A stretch of 64,000 bases of DNA from Oenanthe sinensis (GCA_028671895.1 CM053795.1:16141501-16205500), one strand, 5' to 3'. Shown: positions 50,688-62,010, counted from the stretch's first letter. A program made the numbers and translations. The notes: generated from the sequence alone by a model not told the origin.

Positions 50688-53340
50688 TCTTAAATCATTA
50701 TGATATTATTATATTTTATTAAATTTATTAGACATATTATTGGACTTCCTCAGAAGATAGCTTTCAATATATACTGTTTTTACACGATGTACTCCACGTA
50801 GAATGGACATTTCATTACAAGTAGAAGTTAATCAAACGGCAAATTTGGGTACCTTTTATTCAGAGCCAGCTGCATTGCGTACGTCACAACATATACAGAG
50901 GCTCCTACAGGCTACAGGGACTGTAGTAGTACATTTAATTGTGCATGCAAGTAGACCATGCAATTACATATACTTTTCAATTTTTCATATATATATATAT
51001 AAGAATTCATATGATCGATATTCAAGCTAGGGTTTCTAACTTTCTATAATTCTTTCTGGATCTCTCTTTTTTTCAAACTTTAGTGACTTCCCCAGGCCCA
51101 GGCCTTTGTCCACATCTTGATGGAAGTCTGGCTTTGTATAGCTTAATTAGGAATGGGCATACTGACAAGTGACAATGAAATCTATTCATATTTTCTTACA
51201 ACCTATTGAATTATGTATATAATTTACATATATAGCACCATGTTCAACCACACTATATTATACAAATTAAATAATCGGTAGTTCTATTTATTCAAATTGA
51301 TCATTTTTATAATATAATTTTTATATATTGTATGGTAATATTTTTTTTAAAAAAATATACTTTAAAGGATAATTTTCAATTTATGTTCAAAATTTAATCA
51401 ATCTAACCACCAAAGTAGAACAAAAATAATGGGACACAACTAAGTACCAATATATAGCTTATAACTGATTGTGTATGATCGGGGTCCATTCTACTTTTAT
51501 TATGGATTTAATCAGAATATGGCACATAAATTTTTTGATAAAAGTATTATATCTCTAATTTTTTTGAAAATTTATATAAGTATTCAGAATATGTATTTCC
51601 GTGCGATTGTGTAAATTGAAATTTGCACTGCACTTTATAACTTGTTCAATATAAGAAGGTGGAACTTATGATATATATCTTTAAAAAAATCATCATTATA
51701 TATCTTGGATAGGGTATCATCATCGAATATCATGCATTTTTATTTTTTTTTCAAATTTTTGTTGCTAACTATCATCATGCATTTCAATTTTCATAGAATG
51801 TATGGAAGCCTGTATAAATAGAGGGTACAAACTTTTTCTTCAAGTGCCAATCTCTATCTGCTTCTTCCATGTAGACTGGTTCTATTTAAATACTATTCCG
51901 CTTTATTGTATCATTGTATATATGAATTTTATATTAATTTAGGAAAAATATTCTATAAATACTACAAATAATTATTATTGAATAAGATCATATATGTGCA
52001 AAGATGACATATTTTAAAGTAGACTAATCTGTAATAGTGATCTCCAGTACTATTTGTAAGGCTAAAATATGTATATTGTATAGATATAAAAAGGGAATGT
52101 TACTGTTGAATTTAATTGATACTACTTTGGTCCAACACATGCATGTTAGTGATAAAGTTGATGTCTTACAGGGGACGTACGTGCACAGTAGCATCCAGGA
52201 CTATCGACTTTTACTACTAACAGTTTTATTTGCTTGTGAAGAGTATCTTCATATATATCACATCGTTTCCTCCTGCCTTGTGATTATTTTGACTTTTGAA
52301 TGACAGGTAAGGAATGGTACCGTATTATATGCAGGCATATATATACATATATAACAAATTTGGGGGGGGGGGGGGCAAGAAGAAAAAAATCACGGGATCA
52401 ATGAGCAACAGAAAGTTTAGAACGGGAGTGTTGTATCGTGACAATGAAAAAACATGCGCGCATAGTGTGTACAGTGACAAGTAATAAGTAAAAGTCACGA
52501 TTTACCAGGCACGTACAAGTACGATTACAAGTTACAACCAATGAAGCACGTTAACATAAATAAACTAATCAAATACTATATATATCTACATATATATATA
52601 TTTTTTAATTTAGTTATGTGCATAATACATTATACATATAGTTAGACATCAATCCATATACACAATAAAGATAGGAATAGTGAATAGAGGGTGACAGAGA
52701 CGACAATCGAACTTGATCAAAATGAAATTTGAATCCAACTTGAATAAAATGGATTGAGAATATTGTTTTTCTCTAATACGGAGTATTATATACACACACA
52801 TCTTATACAATATATATATAGAGAGAGAGAGTGAAATTCATTGAGAAACATATTCTTGAGTAGAATATAAGTACCCAACACATTACTTGTAATTAATTTT
52901 TGGCTTAGAATAAATAACATTGTACGAGCCTTACATTTTCAAAGATATCTAACGTTGTTTTATGATAACAGAAAAGTTGAGTGGACACACCAGTGTCGAG
53001 GGTGTTGAAAACTGCAGATAAAAGGAACACAAGTACAAGAATGGAGAGAGTTAATTAAATAGGGTGATTGGACACTTCAACTAGCTGCTGCTGTATTTAT
53101 GTTTGTTGTGTGCTTCTCTTCTTCTTCTTCTTTTTAACCTCTGCTTTTACTCTTCAATGTCGTTTTGCAGCCCAATAACTCTCCTCCTTTGCCTCACACG
53201 CCACCTATCTATGCAGACACACATGTTACATGCTAACATGTTCATGTATGTGTACACACAAATACGTATGTTATTTCCCCTTTTCCCAATTTGTTTCGAA
53301 TTTTATATGCATACATTTAGTTCCGAGAAGAACTTGTCCA
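49141..53340. other. 4.2 kb AT-rich intergenic, no gene seen
   Basis: No coding exon recognised. Holds a (TA)n run at about 50657-50684 and a run of 14 G at 52362-52375. Confidence 0.45.
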
Positions 53341-53360
53341 CCTATTAAACAGTCATTCCA

Positions 53361-53478
53361 GAAAATGTTCAGCAATTTTGGTTTAGTCACGCATGAAAAT
53401 GTTCAGCAATTTTGGTTTAGTCACGCATTTGATAATCGACTCGATCGCATAATCGTATTGATCAATACGATTATCAAA
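53361..53478. repeat. 34-bp tandem duplication followed by a nested palindrome
   Basis: GAAAATGTTCAGCAATTTTG... at 53361-53394 is repeated exactly at 53395-53428. Directly after it, TTTGATAATCG (53428-53438) pairs with CGATTATCAAA (53468-53478), and inside lies a perfect 24-bp palindrome at 53450-53473 centred on TTGATCAA. Confidence 0.85.
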
Positions 53479-53640
53479 CGTGTCACAATTTTACACCCAT
53501 TACCTCAATACGAGAATAAATTCAGTCTCTCTACGTATATGTGTTGCGAGCCGAGGTAAGGTTCTTTCCAATAAAGCTCTTGCCTTAAAAAAAATTAAAA
53601 TGGAAAAAAAGGTTAGAAAAAAAGGGAGGGAGAAACCTAT

Positions 53641-53896
53641 TGTTGAGCAACCAACTTATCTAAAATCTTAAAATGTTAGAGAGAGACTCAAATGAATCTT
53701 ATACTATTCTTTAACATTTTCTCTCACTCAAAATCTCATTTTTTTGGGTGAAGAATAAATCACGAGAACCCATTTTTTGGCATAGTTTTTGCCTTCATGT
53801 CTCTCATAAATCTGATACCATGTTGAGTAATCAGTTTATCTAAAACCTTAAGGTGTTAGAGAGAGACTCAAATGGATCTTATACTATTTTTTAACA
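53641..53896 (-). mobile_element. TRIM (terminal-repeat retrotransposon in miniature)
   Basis: Two direct repeats of 76 bp, 53641-53716 and 53821-53896, differ at about 9 positions. On the minus strand each starts TGTTAAA and ends CTCAACA (TG...CA). The left LTR is followed at once by TGGTATCAGA (53811-53820 on +), a primer-binding site for initiator tRNA-Met. The right LTR is preceded by the purine tract GAGTGAGAGAAAA. Flanks CCTAT and CATAT form a 5-bp target duplication with one mismatch. About 104 bp of internal sequence with no gag or pol. Confidence 0.85.
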
Positions 53897-54443
53897 CATA
53901 TCTATTTACGCACTGCTGTTGGCTGGCTCTTGTCACCCGATCATAATTTATTTGTGCCAAATAGTAGGTCAAAATTTAAACAGAGGTAGGAATAACTAAG
54001 GTTCTTGATAAAAGTTGTCGCAGAAGGTTATAATATGTTCATGCCAGATGAATATTAACAGCCATGATTGAAAAACTATAAAAGAGATTAGAAAACCTAG
54101 CCTCAAGATCAAATAGTAGAATCCAGAATTTCGTCGTACAAAATTTACATTGTCATTCTTAATCTCACTCTCCCCTCTTACACCACTATCATCCACCTTT
54201 AAATTTGCTCAGAATCTCGCATTTCATTTTATTTTTTTAAGAGCAAATGAAACAATACCTCGCCCGGTAAGTGATGGATGGAATCATATTGCAGGAGTCA
54301 CTCATCCTGTTTTGACTAAAAGTTCAACAGAACAAGTAACATCCATAAAAACAATTATGTAAACAATGGACTAACGTTTCAGAAGAAACAAATGTAGACG
54401 GCTACATTTGTATTATGCAATGTAATAAAACTTGAATAAGTAT
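53897..54443. other. intergenic, nothing recognised
   Basis: No gene or element seen. Confidence 0.4.
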
Positions 54444-54575
54444 TTATAAATTGTATCGTGCTTCAAGGTCAGACAAAGCTTGTGCTAAGTCACCATACCT
54501 TTCTGCTATCTCGACTGGTTCCATGAAATGGAACCTATGGGGCTTCTTTGGTTCATGTTCACTGTTAGGTATACC
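54444..54575 (-). pseudogene. exon-like fragment of an unidentified protein
   Basis: The minus strand reads NSEHEPKKPHRFHFM then EPVEIAERYGDLAQALSDLE and stops at 54444 after ARYNL. The composition and helical pattern look like true protein, but the frame is closed just upstream by TGA and no splice acceptor gives a clean entry. It may be the last exon of a minus-strand gene whose upstream pieces are at 54794-55165, or a decayed fragment. Family not recognised. Confidence 0.4.
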
Positions 54576-54793
54576 TCATATGGCTGTTGCTGAGCCACAA
54601 AAAGGAATGAGGGGAGCCAAATTGCACTTGTAATTGTCGAAACTGTCAAGAGAGTCAAATTACACATTAAAAAAATTGGAAGCCAAATTGTACAAGAAAA
54701 AAAGAAGTTGAATCCCTCAACTTATATTCTATGGAACACTTTTGTGATATGGCGATTTTTATCAAAAAAATTGAGCGTAGGCTGCAAAGTACC

Positions 54794-54853
54794 TGCAGTA
54801 CTTCATCGCCAATACTTCTTACGATTCTATCCATGATCTCAAATGCAACTTAA
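54794..54853 (-). pseudogene. exon-like fragment AFEIMDRIVRSIGDEVLQ
   Basis: The minus strand has a T-rich tract and AG acceptor, then AFEIMDRIVRSIGDEVLQ, then a GTACTT donor. With the donor GGTACG at about 55046, the piece upstream on the minus strand (about 55047-55118, CISAINSLLSKVATLGKVRK) joins it in frame. I could not join it cleanly to 54444-54575. Gene not identified. Confidence 0.35.
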
Positions 54854-55046
54854 AAAAAAAATAAAAAATTACAGCGTATAAATCTTTTGTAAGTTTGTAG
54901 TCCAAAGTGACCAACAGTTTAAATTCAGAGGGGCATTTTATTCTGAGTTTGCAACTTCAACTTCCCACAATCTGAGGACACTACATAGCCTAAAATTTAA
55001 GTTGCCAGTGCTATATATTTCATATTGAGTTGGCGCTTACACCGTA

Positions 55047-55118
55047 CCATTCTTGCGGACCTTGCCCAGAGTGGCTACTTTTGAGAGGAGACTATTAATA
55101 GCAGATATACAACACTGA
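55047..55118 (-). pseudogene. exon-like fragment CISAINSLLSKVATLGKVRKN
   Basis: On the minus strand a good polypyrimidine acceptor (TTTCTCTGTTCCTGTTCAG) precedes CISAINSLLSKVATLGKVRK. Donor choices are GTACGG or GTAAGC. The pattern resembles an internal exon of a helical protein. Family not recognised. Confidence 0.35.
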
Positions 55119-55553
55119 ACAGGAACAGAGAAAGCACTGAATATTCTGTCTCACAGAAACTGTTGAGAGCAAGAAAATACTCATTACATGTCTACATGGG
55201 CCAACAATGTGCCGACATATACGGTGAGACAGCGCAAGCTTTGTTTGAGCCGAAGGCACAATGAGGAAACATACTTACAAATGACTTGTACTACCGTGCA
55301 TAATACAAAAAATACAGCCGTCTGGTTACTAAAACAAAAGGCACAAACAAACGCCTATGACCTATCTGTCCTGTCTAAAACCCGAAGTCCACAATCATAA
55401 ACAATGCAGCTTATTTAAAGAGAAAAACCTCATAGGACTATGATAAATTTATATGATAATAATTAAACAGGACTTCTATAATAATTTCAAAAATGCATGA
55501 TATCTGTCTATTCGTATAAATATGTGACCAAAATTGAATCCCTTTTATCAATC

Positions 55554-56462
55554 ATGGATGCACCAAAGATCTTTCTTCTTGTCCTTCTGCAACTACTTTT
55601 TACGTTTTTGTTGATCCAGGCAACCCCAACTAATGCAAAAATCTTTAGAGAATACATTGGAGCCGAGGGCAAGAACGTTACCTTTTCAGAAGTTCCCATT
55701 AATCCAGAAGTTGATTTCCATTTTCTTCTTTCGTTTGCCATTGATTATACAAATTCAAAATCTCCTATCCCAACAAATGGTGACTTCAGAGTCTTCTGGG
55801 ATTCTTATAACCTTAGTCCTTTTGCAGTTTCTTCCATCAAAGCACACCATCCTAATGTAAAGGTTATAATGAGCCTTGCAGGTGACACAGTTAATGGCAA
55901 ATATGTAAACTTTAGCGCTATAACAATCAATTCATGGGTTAGGAATGCAATTCAATCCATTACTACGTTAGTAGAAGAGTACAGTTTGGATGGAATAGAT
56001 ATAGATTATGAACACTTCAATGGCATAGATCCTGAAGTGTTTGCTGAATGCATTGGAAAGCTTTTCTTTTACCTCAAGCAAAATAATATAGTAGCTTTTA
56101 CTTCAATAGCACCATATGACAATGACTCTGTGCAGCCATATTACTTGGCCCTTTGGAAGAAGTATGGGCATCTTATAGACTTGGTTAACTTCCAATTTTA
56201 TGCCTACGAGAAGGGGACAACTATTTCTCAGTTCCTTCAGTATTTCGAGATTCAAAGTTCAAACTATGAAGGCAGCAAATTTCTGGTGAGCTTTGGGACG
56301 GATAAAAGTGGTGGCTTAACTCCTAAAAATGGATTCTTTGAGGCCTGTGGCACGTTAAAAAAACAGGGTAAACTACATGGTATTTTTATCTGGTCTGCAG
56401 ATGATTCTAAAGAGGCCAATTTTCAATATGAGAAGCAATCACAGGCCTTCTTGGCAGCCTAA
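55554..56462 (+). CDS. GH18 chitinase-like secreted protein (chitinase 2-like)
   Basis: An intronless gene of 302 residues starting at the ATG at 55554 (MDAPKIFLLVLLQLLFTFLL); an ATG at 55497 would add 19 residues ahead of the signal peptide and is less likely. After a signal peptide of about 28 residues, the TIM-barrel strands include FHFLLSFAIDY, VKVIMSLAGD and the active-site motif LDGIDIDYEHF (DxxDxDxE), with the catalytic Glu at about residue 161. Later parts VNFQFYAYEKG and GIFIWSADDSKEANF match the plant chitinase-2 / RuBisCO-associated / narbonin-like branch of GH18. The motif is intact, so hydrolysis of chitin-like glycans is possible, though some relatives are storage or inactive proteins. 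N-glycosylation sites NVTF, NFSA and NDSV are present. It lies between minus-strand exon-like pieces. Confidence 0.88.
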   Translation: MDAPKIFLLVLLQLLFTFLLIQATPTNAKIFREYIGAEGKNVTFSEVPINPEVDFHFLLSFAIDYTNSKSPIPTNGDFRVFWDSYNLSPFAVSSIKAHHPNVKVIMSLAGDTVNGKYVNFSAITINSWVRNAIQSITTLVEEYSLDGIDIDYEHFNGIDPEVFAECIGKLFFYLKQNNIVAFTSIAPYDNDSVQPYYLALWKKYGHLIDLVNFQFYAYEKGTTISQFLQYFEIQSSNYEGSKFLVSFGTDKSGGLTPKNGFFEACGTLKKQGKLHGIFIWSADDSKEANFQYEKQSQAFLAA

Positions 56463-56656
56463 TGTTGGTGTTCCATTCTTGTATTATTATCGGATTTAAT
56501 GTTATTTTCCTTGCAAAATGATCAATCAATTACTCTATATATATTTCAATTAATTAGGTATCAGAAAATATTTTTTTTAGCAGAAATGTTTGACTGCATT
56601 TGCACCAATAATTACAAATTCCAGATCTTATAACATGGAATGACATGTTTCCTTAC

Positions 56657-56817
56657 CAAGAATGAAATAACCCCACTTTTCCAAAACATAGCTTGAATGC
56701 GTGTTGATTGTCCTTCAGCTCATAATAAAGGGCGCTTATGAAGTTCTGAAAAGTAGTGCATATATTCGAAGGAAGAGCCTTGTGGATTGTTAATTCCCCA
56801 CACCCTGAACTTGATAT
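56657..56817 (-). pseudogene. exon-like fragment with good splice borders, unidentified
   Basis: The minus strand has acceptor TATAGTTCAG, then ISSSGCGELTIHKALPSNIC and TTFQNFISALYYELKDNQHA and FKLCFGKVGLFHS, then donor G|GTAAGG. A 161-nt open exon with strong borders argues for a real or recently functional gene on this strand. It does not join in frame to the strong-acceptor version of the piece at 55047-55118. Family not recognised. Confidence 0.4.
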
Positions 56818-57271
56818 CTGAACTATATAGTTAGTATTAATCTGTACCAAGGATGAACTCAACTATCATTCACTGAAATAGCATGCAAATTTGACATTAA
56901 CAAAACATGTCCAAATTTTCTTCAATAAATTATTTTAGTGATGAGCCAGTTGGCCCAGTTCCATACAGATGCCTCATACTGATTTATTTTTTGACAGAAA
57001 TCCTTTAAAAGAAAAATCTGAACAGCAGGTTTACAGATACTTATAAGCTCGGGCAATATATACAGCCTACAGCTAGCCTATTAAAAACAAAAAAAAAACA
57101 TTTCTCATGATCTTGGAAGAGACAATTGAACAAAGGAGAAATGAGTATCAACTTGAAGGCTTATCAAAGATCAGTAACTCGGTGATTATGGACAATAAAA
57201 GACAAAAATAACGGAAGATGTCTGAAAAGCATCGACAGAAAGTGAAGTACAAGGTTCAGATTATATATAGC

Positions 57272-57413
57272 TTATAAATGTTTCTGCAGAGCAGTTTCTA
57301 CGTTATCAAAATTCCTCCTGTTCCGTTCCTTGCCACCAAGTAAGGTGTCATGATCAAAGATGACATACTTTGGAACATCCAGATAGAGCATATACCCAAA
57401 AGCCAACAACTCG
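57272..57413 (-). pseudogene. 3'-terminal exon-like fragment, unidentified
   Basis: The minus strand reads SELLAFGYMLYLDVPKYVIF then DHDTLLGGKERNRRNF and DNVETALQKHL, ending in TAA at 57272-57274, after an AG at 57414-57415. It looks like the C-terminal exon of a conserved protein. I do not recognise the family, and no upstream exon could be found to 58.7 kb. Confidence 0.4.
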
Positions 57414-58698
57414 CTATCCCATAACATTTAACAACATATGATTCACTTGTTCACGATGCCGTTTCCCCATAAAACAAGGTGTTTGCATGTTAGCGCTACC
57501 TCCAAGGAATAAATTTCGAAAAACGTGGGAAAAATGACAAGTACACAATGCCGTAGGGTAAATTAATAGAAATACTAAGACTATTGATCAAGAAAGCAAT
57601 TTGTTTCCAGAGAGTTCTTTTTATATGAAAACCAAACACTTGTGTGAAATTGAAAACTGCACTTGTTAGGTACTAATTTCTTCTAAGTTTTACTAATTTA
57701 CTAATTTCTTCTCAGTTTTAAAACACTGATGATCGTAACAATTCTTATCCACGATCATACTAGATCAGCATTGACCTAGTAAGAACAAGAATATTTCATG
57801 TCTTCAGACAGAACCGGAGAATCCAACATATCTCCCAACGTTTTTATATTGATATAATTCATCAAATAAAAAGACATCCAAGTACAGTCTCTACTTGAAT
57901 GAGGTGCTTGTCAAAACAAGAAAGCTCTACTTAATTAAGATTAAACTAGAGAAGACCCAGTGGAAGCTGGAACAAGATTCAGAAAAAACCAGCAGTTGTG
58001 TACACACCTCCCACAAATACTAGAACCTGTCTTAGACTCTTAGTGAGGGCACTGAATCAAGTAAAACTAGCAGTCATAACTGATAGGCTGAGATAAATAT
58101 ACCATGCATCCACCATCTGACAAATCTTTCTTTAAGATTTTTCAACATTTCTCTTGTAGACTTGTAGGATATTTTCACAACTCTGAGCCAAGAAAAATAT
58201 AAATACTTGGTAACTCTTACACTTCAAGAGTTAGCTGCTAGTTTCCCTTTACTCTAAAAGGATAGCATGTATATAATACTGAACCTGAAAGGTTGATGAT
58301 AATCTGCATGTGCAAGGCCAGAAAAATATTCCATATGTAATACTAGGTAAAACAACTTATTTATTTGCAACAGTCCATCCAGAATTTCGTGACAAGGGCC
58401 TACAGCTAATTAATATGCAATCGGTATGACTGCTGCAATTTAATCCTGATAGTATATATTCTGCAAAATAGTACGGCAGAATCTTGGTGCATAAACATGA
58501 AACATCAAACATTGGTCATGGCGATGTCCTGATAAGCTTCTTTACATGCTAAATAAGCTGGTAAGTTGTCAAAACAACAGTGTTACTATAATTTTGGTTT
58601 TTTGTACTACAGACATTCTCTTAGGAAGTTAAAAGCAAACTTTACTTTGCAATTTTGTGAGTAATATGCAAAAGTCTAGTCAGCTGTTTAAGTGCAGA
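57414..58698. other. 1.3 kb without a confirmed gene
   Basis: Less AT-rich than typical intergenic DNA here and could be intron or UTR of a minus-strand gene, but I could not define exons. Confidence 0.35.
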
Positions 58699-60187
58699 AG
58701 TGTGTTGGGAATGTACAAGTAAAAGTTTCATTTGATCATTTTTCTTTTCTGGGCAATGGTTTAAAAGATTGAGCGCATGGAACTTGACTTTGAATCCTGA
58801 GACAAGGTAACTGCATTTTTATGACATTCCATATGCTCCTATGATCTATTGATTATTTTTCAGAAAAATGATTGTGTATCCCAATCTTTTATCAGCAATT
58901 TATGAAGCTTCAGGGACTTCACAATTCTCAGTTGCAACTTACTGAACAACTGTGTGATAAGCTGGAGAAAACGGATGTATAGATTGTTTTAGTTTCCATT
59001 TTTTAGTGCCGTGCTCACTATTTGGCAATGATCGCCTCCGATCACGTTTTCACCTTCTTTTGAAGTAGAACATGCATTGGTCGACCTAGAAGAAAAACAT
59101 AGACAAGCAAATACAACCATGAAAGAAAAAGAATATTTAATTTTCAATCTTATTGAATCAGGCAAGTACACTTGACAGAATCTTTAGCCAGAGCTTTTTG
59201 GCTTCTTTGTGTTCGGCAGAAGAATTTCTATAATTATATCCATCTCCTACCAAACTAATTCTTATATCAATTATATGTGCTTTCCATTTTAAACTGATTT
59301 TGACCATACTTTGTTAGAATTCTTTATGGCAGGATGTTTTCCAAACCTCTTTCATTTATGTAATTTTGTATGATGTCGGTTATTAGTCAGAGAGATCACT
59401 TATTGAGCGGGCATTCGAGCTAAAGAGCAGAGCTTGAGAGTGCTGCATCAGATGTATCAAACCTGTTCACTAACATTGGTCTGTATGCAAAATTAAGATA
59501 CTAAAACTACTTTTTCTCTGCTTATTTGCTAATATTTACTGTTAATAACTCAGAGCGCAATGATAAAATAGAAAATGGAAACAGAATCCTTATTCAGAAA
59601 CATTTCCGGTCACAGCTATCCCAACAACTTGAAATCTTCTTGCATGAGATTGTTGCAGCTTCTGTCACACAACAAGAGCAGCAACTTAAAGCTATGGAGG
59701 AAGATATGCAAGCATTACACCTAAATTCTATATCAACAGTAGGACAATCAAACAATGAAGTCTCAGAGGCCGATACACTACTCAATGATCTTCAAAATAG
59801 TCTTTACAGTCAGAAGGACAAGATGACTGCTTATGCACACCAACAGCGGAAGGTTAGTTGTACTTCAGCTCACTTTTCCCTTTTTATTTTGTTAACAAGT
59901 TGCCGATCTAAATTATGACACTAGCTATACTCATGCTAACATCACTTACCACACAATCAATTTCACAGATTACACTAAACTTTTTCAATACCTTGGACAC
60001 ACATGCAACCAATTTGAGCCAGATAGTAGAAGAAGCACAAACAGACAATGACCAAACATTGTTTGAACTCGAAAAGAAGTTTGAGGTGTCAAAGCTTTCT
60101 GTTTTATGCAATATAACACACATCCACACGTATCCTTTCTACGATACCTCTTTCTGTATTTGCAGGAATGTGCTGTGAATGAAGAAA
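58699..60187 (+). pseudogene. partial genomic duplicate of the KIN-5 gene (exons 9-17), disabled
   Basis: Colinear with about 25300-27190 of the intact kinesin gene, introns included, so it arose by DNA duplication and not retroposition; similarity is roughly 90% by eye. Damage: the exon 9 acceptor is CTGG where the parent has CCAG, and exon 9 holds TAA (GGTTTAAAAG) and TGA (TCCTGAGAC) stops. The 3' end of intron 10 with the exon 11 acceptor is deleted, the exon 11 donor is GCAAG, exon 12 has an extra base run (CTAAAGAGCAGAGC), and a deletion fuses exon 13 to exon 15, removing exon 14 and its introns. Homology stops at 60187 just inside exon 17. The largest open stretch (59526-59918) still encodes stalk-like sequence. 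No motor domain, so no motor function. Confidence 0.9.
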
Positions 60188-60989
60188 TTACCCACCGAAT
60201 GGGATAGGTTTGTAAAGAAACCTGTGTGTTAGCGTCTGTTAAACGTCACAAATCACGATGTTAGTTACATACCTATGAAATTAAGATGTTTCCACTTTTC
60301 CTTCTCTCCTCACCACATTTAAACAAATTTCAATAGAACAGAAATGAACCGAACTCAAACTCTTTATTTAGGTGTAATGCTTACACTACACACCATGTTG
60401 GGCACTTTCAATCGTAACATAAATATTAGTTCAAACATAACGGAATAGCAAAAACTAATACTAGTATAAATGCAAGTCAGAGGAATCACAATTGCATCAC
60501 GTCAATTGGCCAATCATCAGTTCATTGTACAACAACATTACAGAGTAATGTAATGCAGTTACTACAACCTCAAACTTCAAACTGACACTTCAAGTTTAAT
60601 CAATCATATAGAGAAATAATGTATTGCACTCAAAATTTAAACCACAATCGAATAGAAATAATAAGACAAAATTCATTTCCTCCAACAAAATAAAATAAAT
60701 ATCCACTTAATTTTTATAAATCTACAGATAGTTCCAACATCACATGAAAGGCTCAATACAAAACTAACATCAAAATTCTCATTATATTTCCACCAAACGA
60801 GCTACATTGTATCACTCTCTATCACTCGGCAATAACCACAACTATTCGTCCCTCACGCAACTCAACATAACACTTAATCCTCAACATTATAACACTATCA
60901 TAAAAATCTCAATTGCATTACACATTGCTCGATTAATTATAAATAACAATAACAACAATATATAAAAAAGTATCTCATCGACACGCGTA
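60188..60989. other. intergenic, probable 3' UTR of the following minus-strand gene in part
   Basis: AT-rich, no exon seen. Confidence 0.45.
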
Positions 60990-61412
60990 TCAATTACCTT
61001 CCGTTTTCCTCCTCTTCTTCTTACTCACCTCCGCAGACTCCATCGAAACATCATCAATCTCCTCACCTCTCCTTTTCTTCTTCTTCTTCTTCTTCCCCTC
61101 ACTCTCAATTCCAAAACTGCCCTCACTCTCCTTCACTTTCTTCTCCTCTCCCTTAATTTCCAGCTCGTCTTGTTCGAAATCGAAAGCGATGACTCGAGAG
61201 TGTTTTTTACGAGACTTAGAGGAAGAGGATGAAGATTTGAGGTCCTTGTGGAACTGATTCAAGTCGGCGAAAGAAGCGGCGGCGCGGCGGAGATAAACGG
61301 AGACGGCGTGAGAAGCTCCGTTGTCGATGGAGACGAAACTGGATAGAATTTTGGAAGCTTTGGCTAAAGAAACAGGCTTTGATGATACAACTTGTGCTGA
61401 TACTAACTTCAT
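60990..61412 (-). CDS. small lysine-rich protein, probably nuclear
   Basis: An intronless gene of 140 residues from the ATG at 61412 (MKLVSAQVVSSKPVSLAKAS). The N-terminal half is ordered-looking (ASKILSSFVSIDNGASHAVS, YLRRAAASFADLNQFHKDLK). The C-terminal half is charged with lysine runs (GKKKKKKKRRGEE and SKKKRRKTEGN) that would serve as nuclear or nucleolar targeting signals. The upstream sequence, with repeated TAGGGTTT (61431-61467 read on +, CTAGGGTTT), is a telobox-like motif common in promoters of plant ribosome-biogenesis and growth genes. Function is not known to me; a conserved uncharacterised plant protein is likely. Confidence 0.75.
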   Translation of the reverse strand: MKLVSAQVVSSKPVSLAKASKILSSFVSIDNGASHAVSVYLRRAAASFADLNQFHKDLKSSSSSSKSRKKHSRVIAFDFEQDELEIKGEEKKVKESEGSFGIESEGKKKKKKKRRGEEIDDVSMESAEVSKKKRRKTEGN

Positions 61413-61652
61413 TTTTTATCAATTGGATAATCTAGGGTTTTCATTCAAAGTTGCGTCTAGGGTTTATAAGGGTTTTGATGGGTGATGGCCTTTGTGTCGT
61501 AATTACGAGAAAAATGCTTCAAAATCTATATTTTTTTATATTTTTAAATTTAAAATATAGTTTTATTTAAATTTTGAAAAATATAATTCTATTTTATGTT
61601 TTTAAAGCAACTTCAATTTATATATTTTTTAAATAAAAAGTAAAAATACATA

Positions 61653-62010
61653 TCTATACTATATTATTATAACCGAAATATTAAAAATTTTGCTCGATCG
61701 ATCGATCGGTACTTAGTCACGGCCTAAAACATAAATATATATTAGATATAATTTTACTTTTTATTAATAGGGGACCTAACTATATACATATCTATTAACT
61801 AAAATTTTATTTTTTAGGCCCGATTATATATTTATTATAACACGGTCCAAATTATAACATATTTATATTAAATAGAATAAATTTATATAAAATAAGAGAA
61901 CATATAATTTTAACATAAAATTTTAATATTATAATATTTTATATTAAATATCAATAAAAATCAATTTACTTAAATATTAGTTATCTCGTAATTCGTACGG
62001 ATTAGAAGGG
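61653..62010 (+). mobile_element. Helitron-like element, plus orientation
   Basis: Starts TCTATACTATATTATTATAA followed by CCGAAATATTAAAA, and runs colinear with the minus-strand element at 37476-37835 up to ATTAGTTATC...CGTACGG near 62000. The hairpin end is decayed. Contains CGATCGATCGATCGG at about 61694-61708. Confidence 0.55.

Noticed and set aside
53103..53671. Overlapping + strand open frames
   Set aside because: They cross an exact tandem duplication and a palindrome and lack any protein pattern.
59526..59918. 130-residue open frame with kinesin-like coiled coil as a separate gene
   Set aside because: It is the fused exon 13-15 part of the kinesin pseudogene, without start, motor or intact splice sites.
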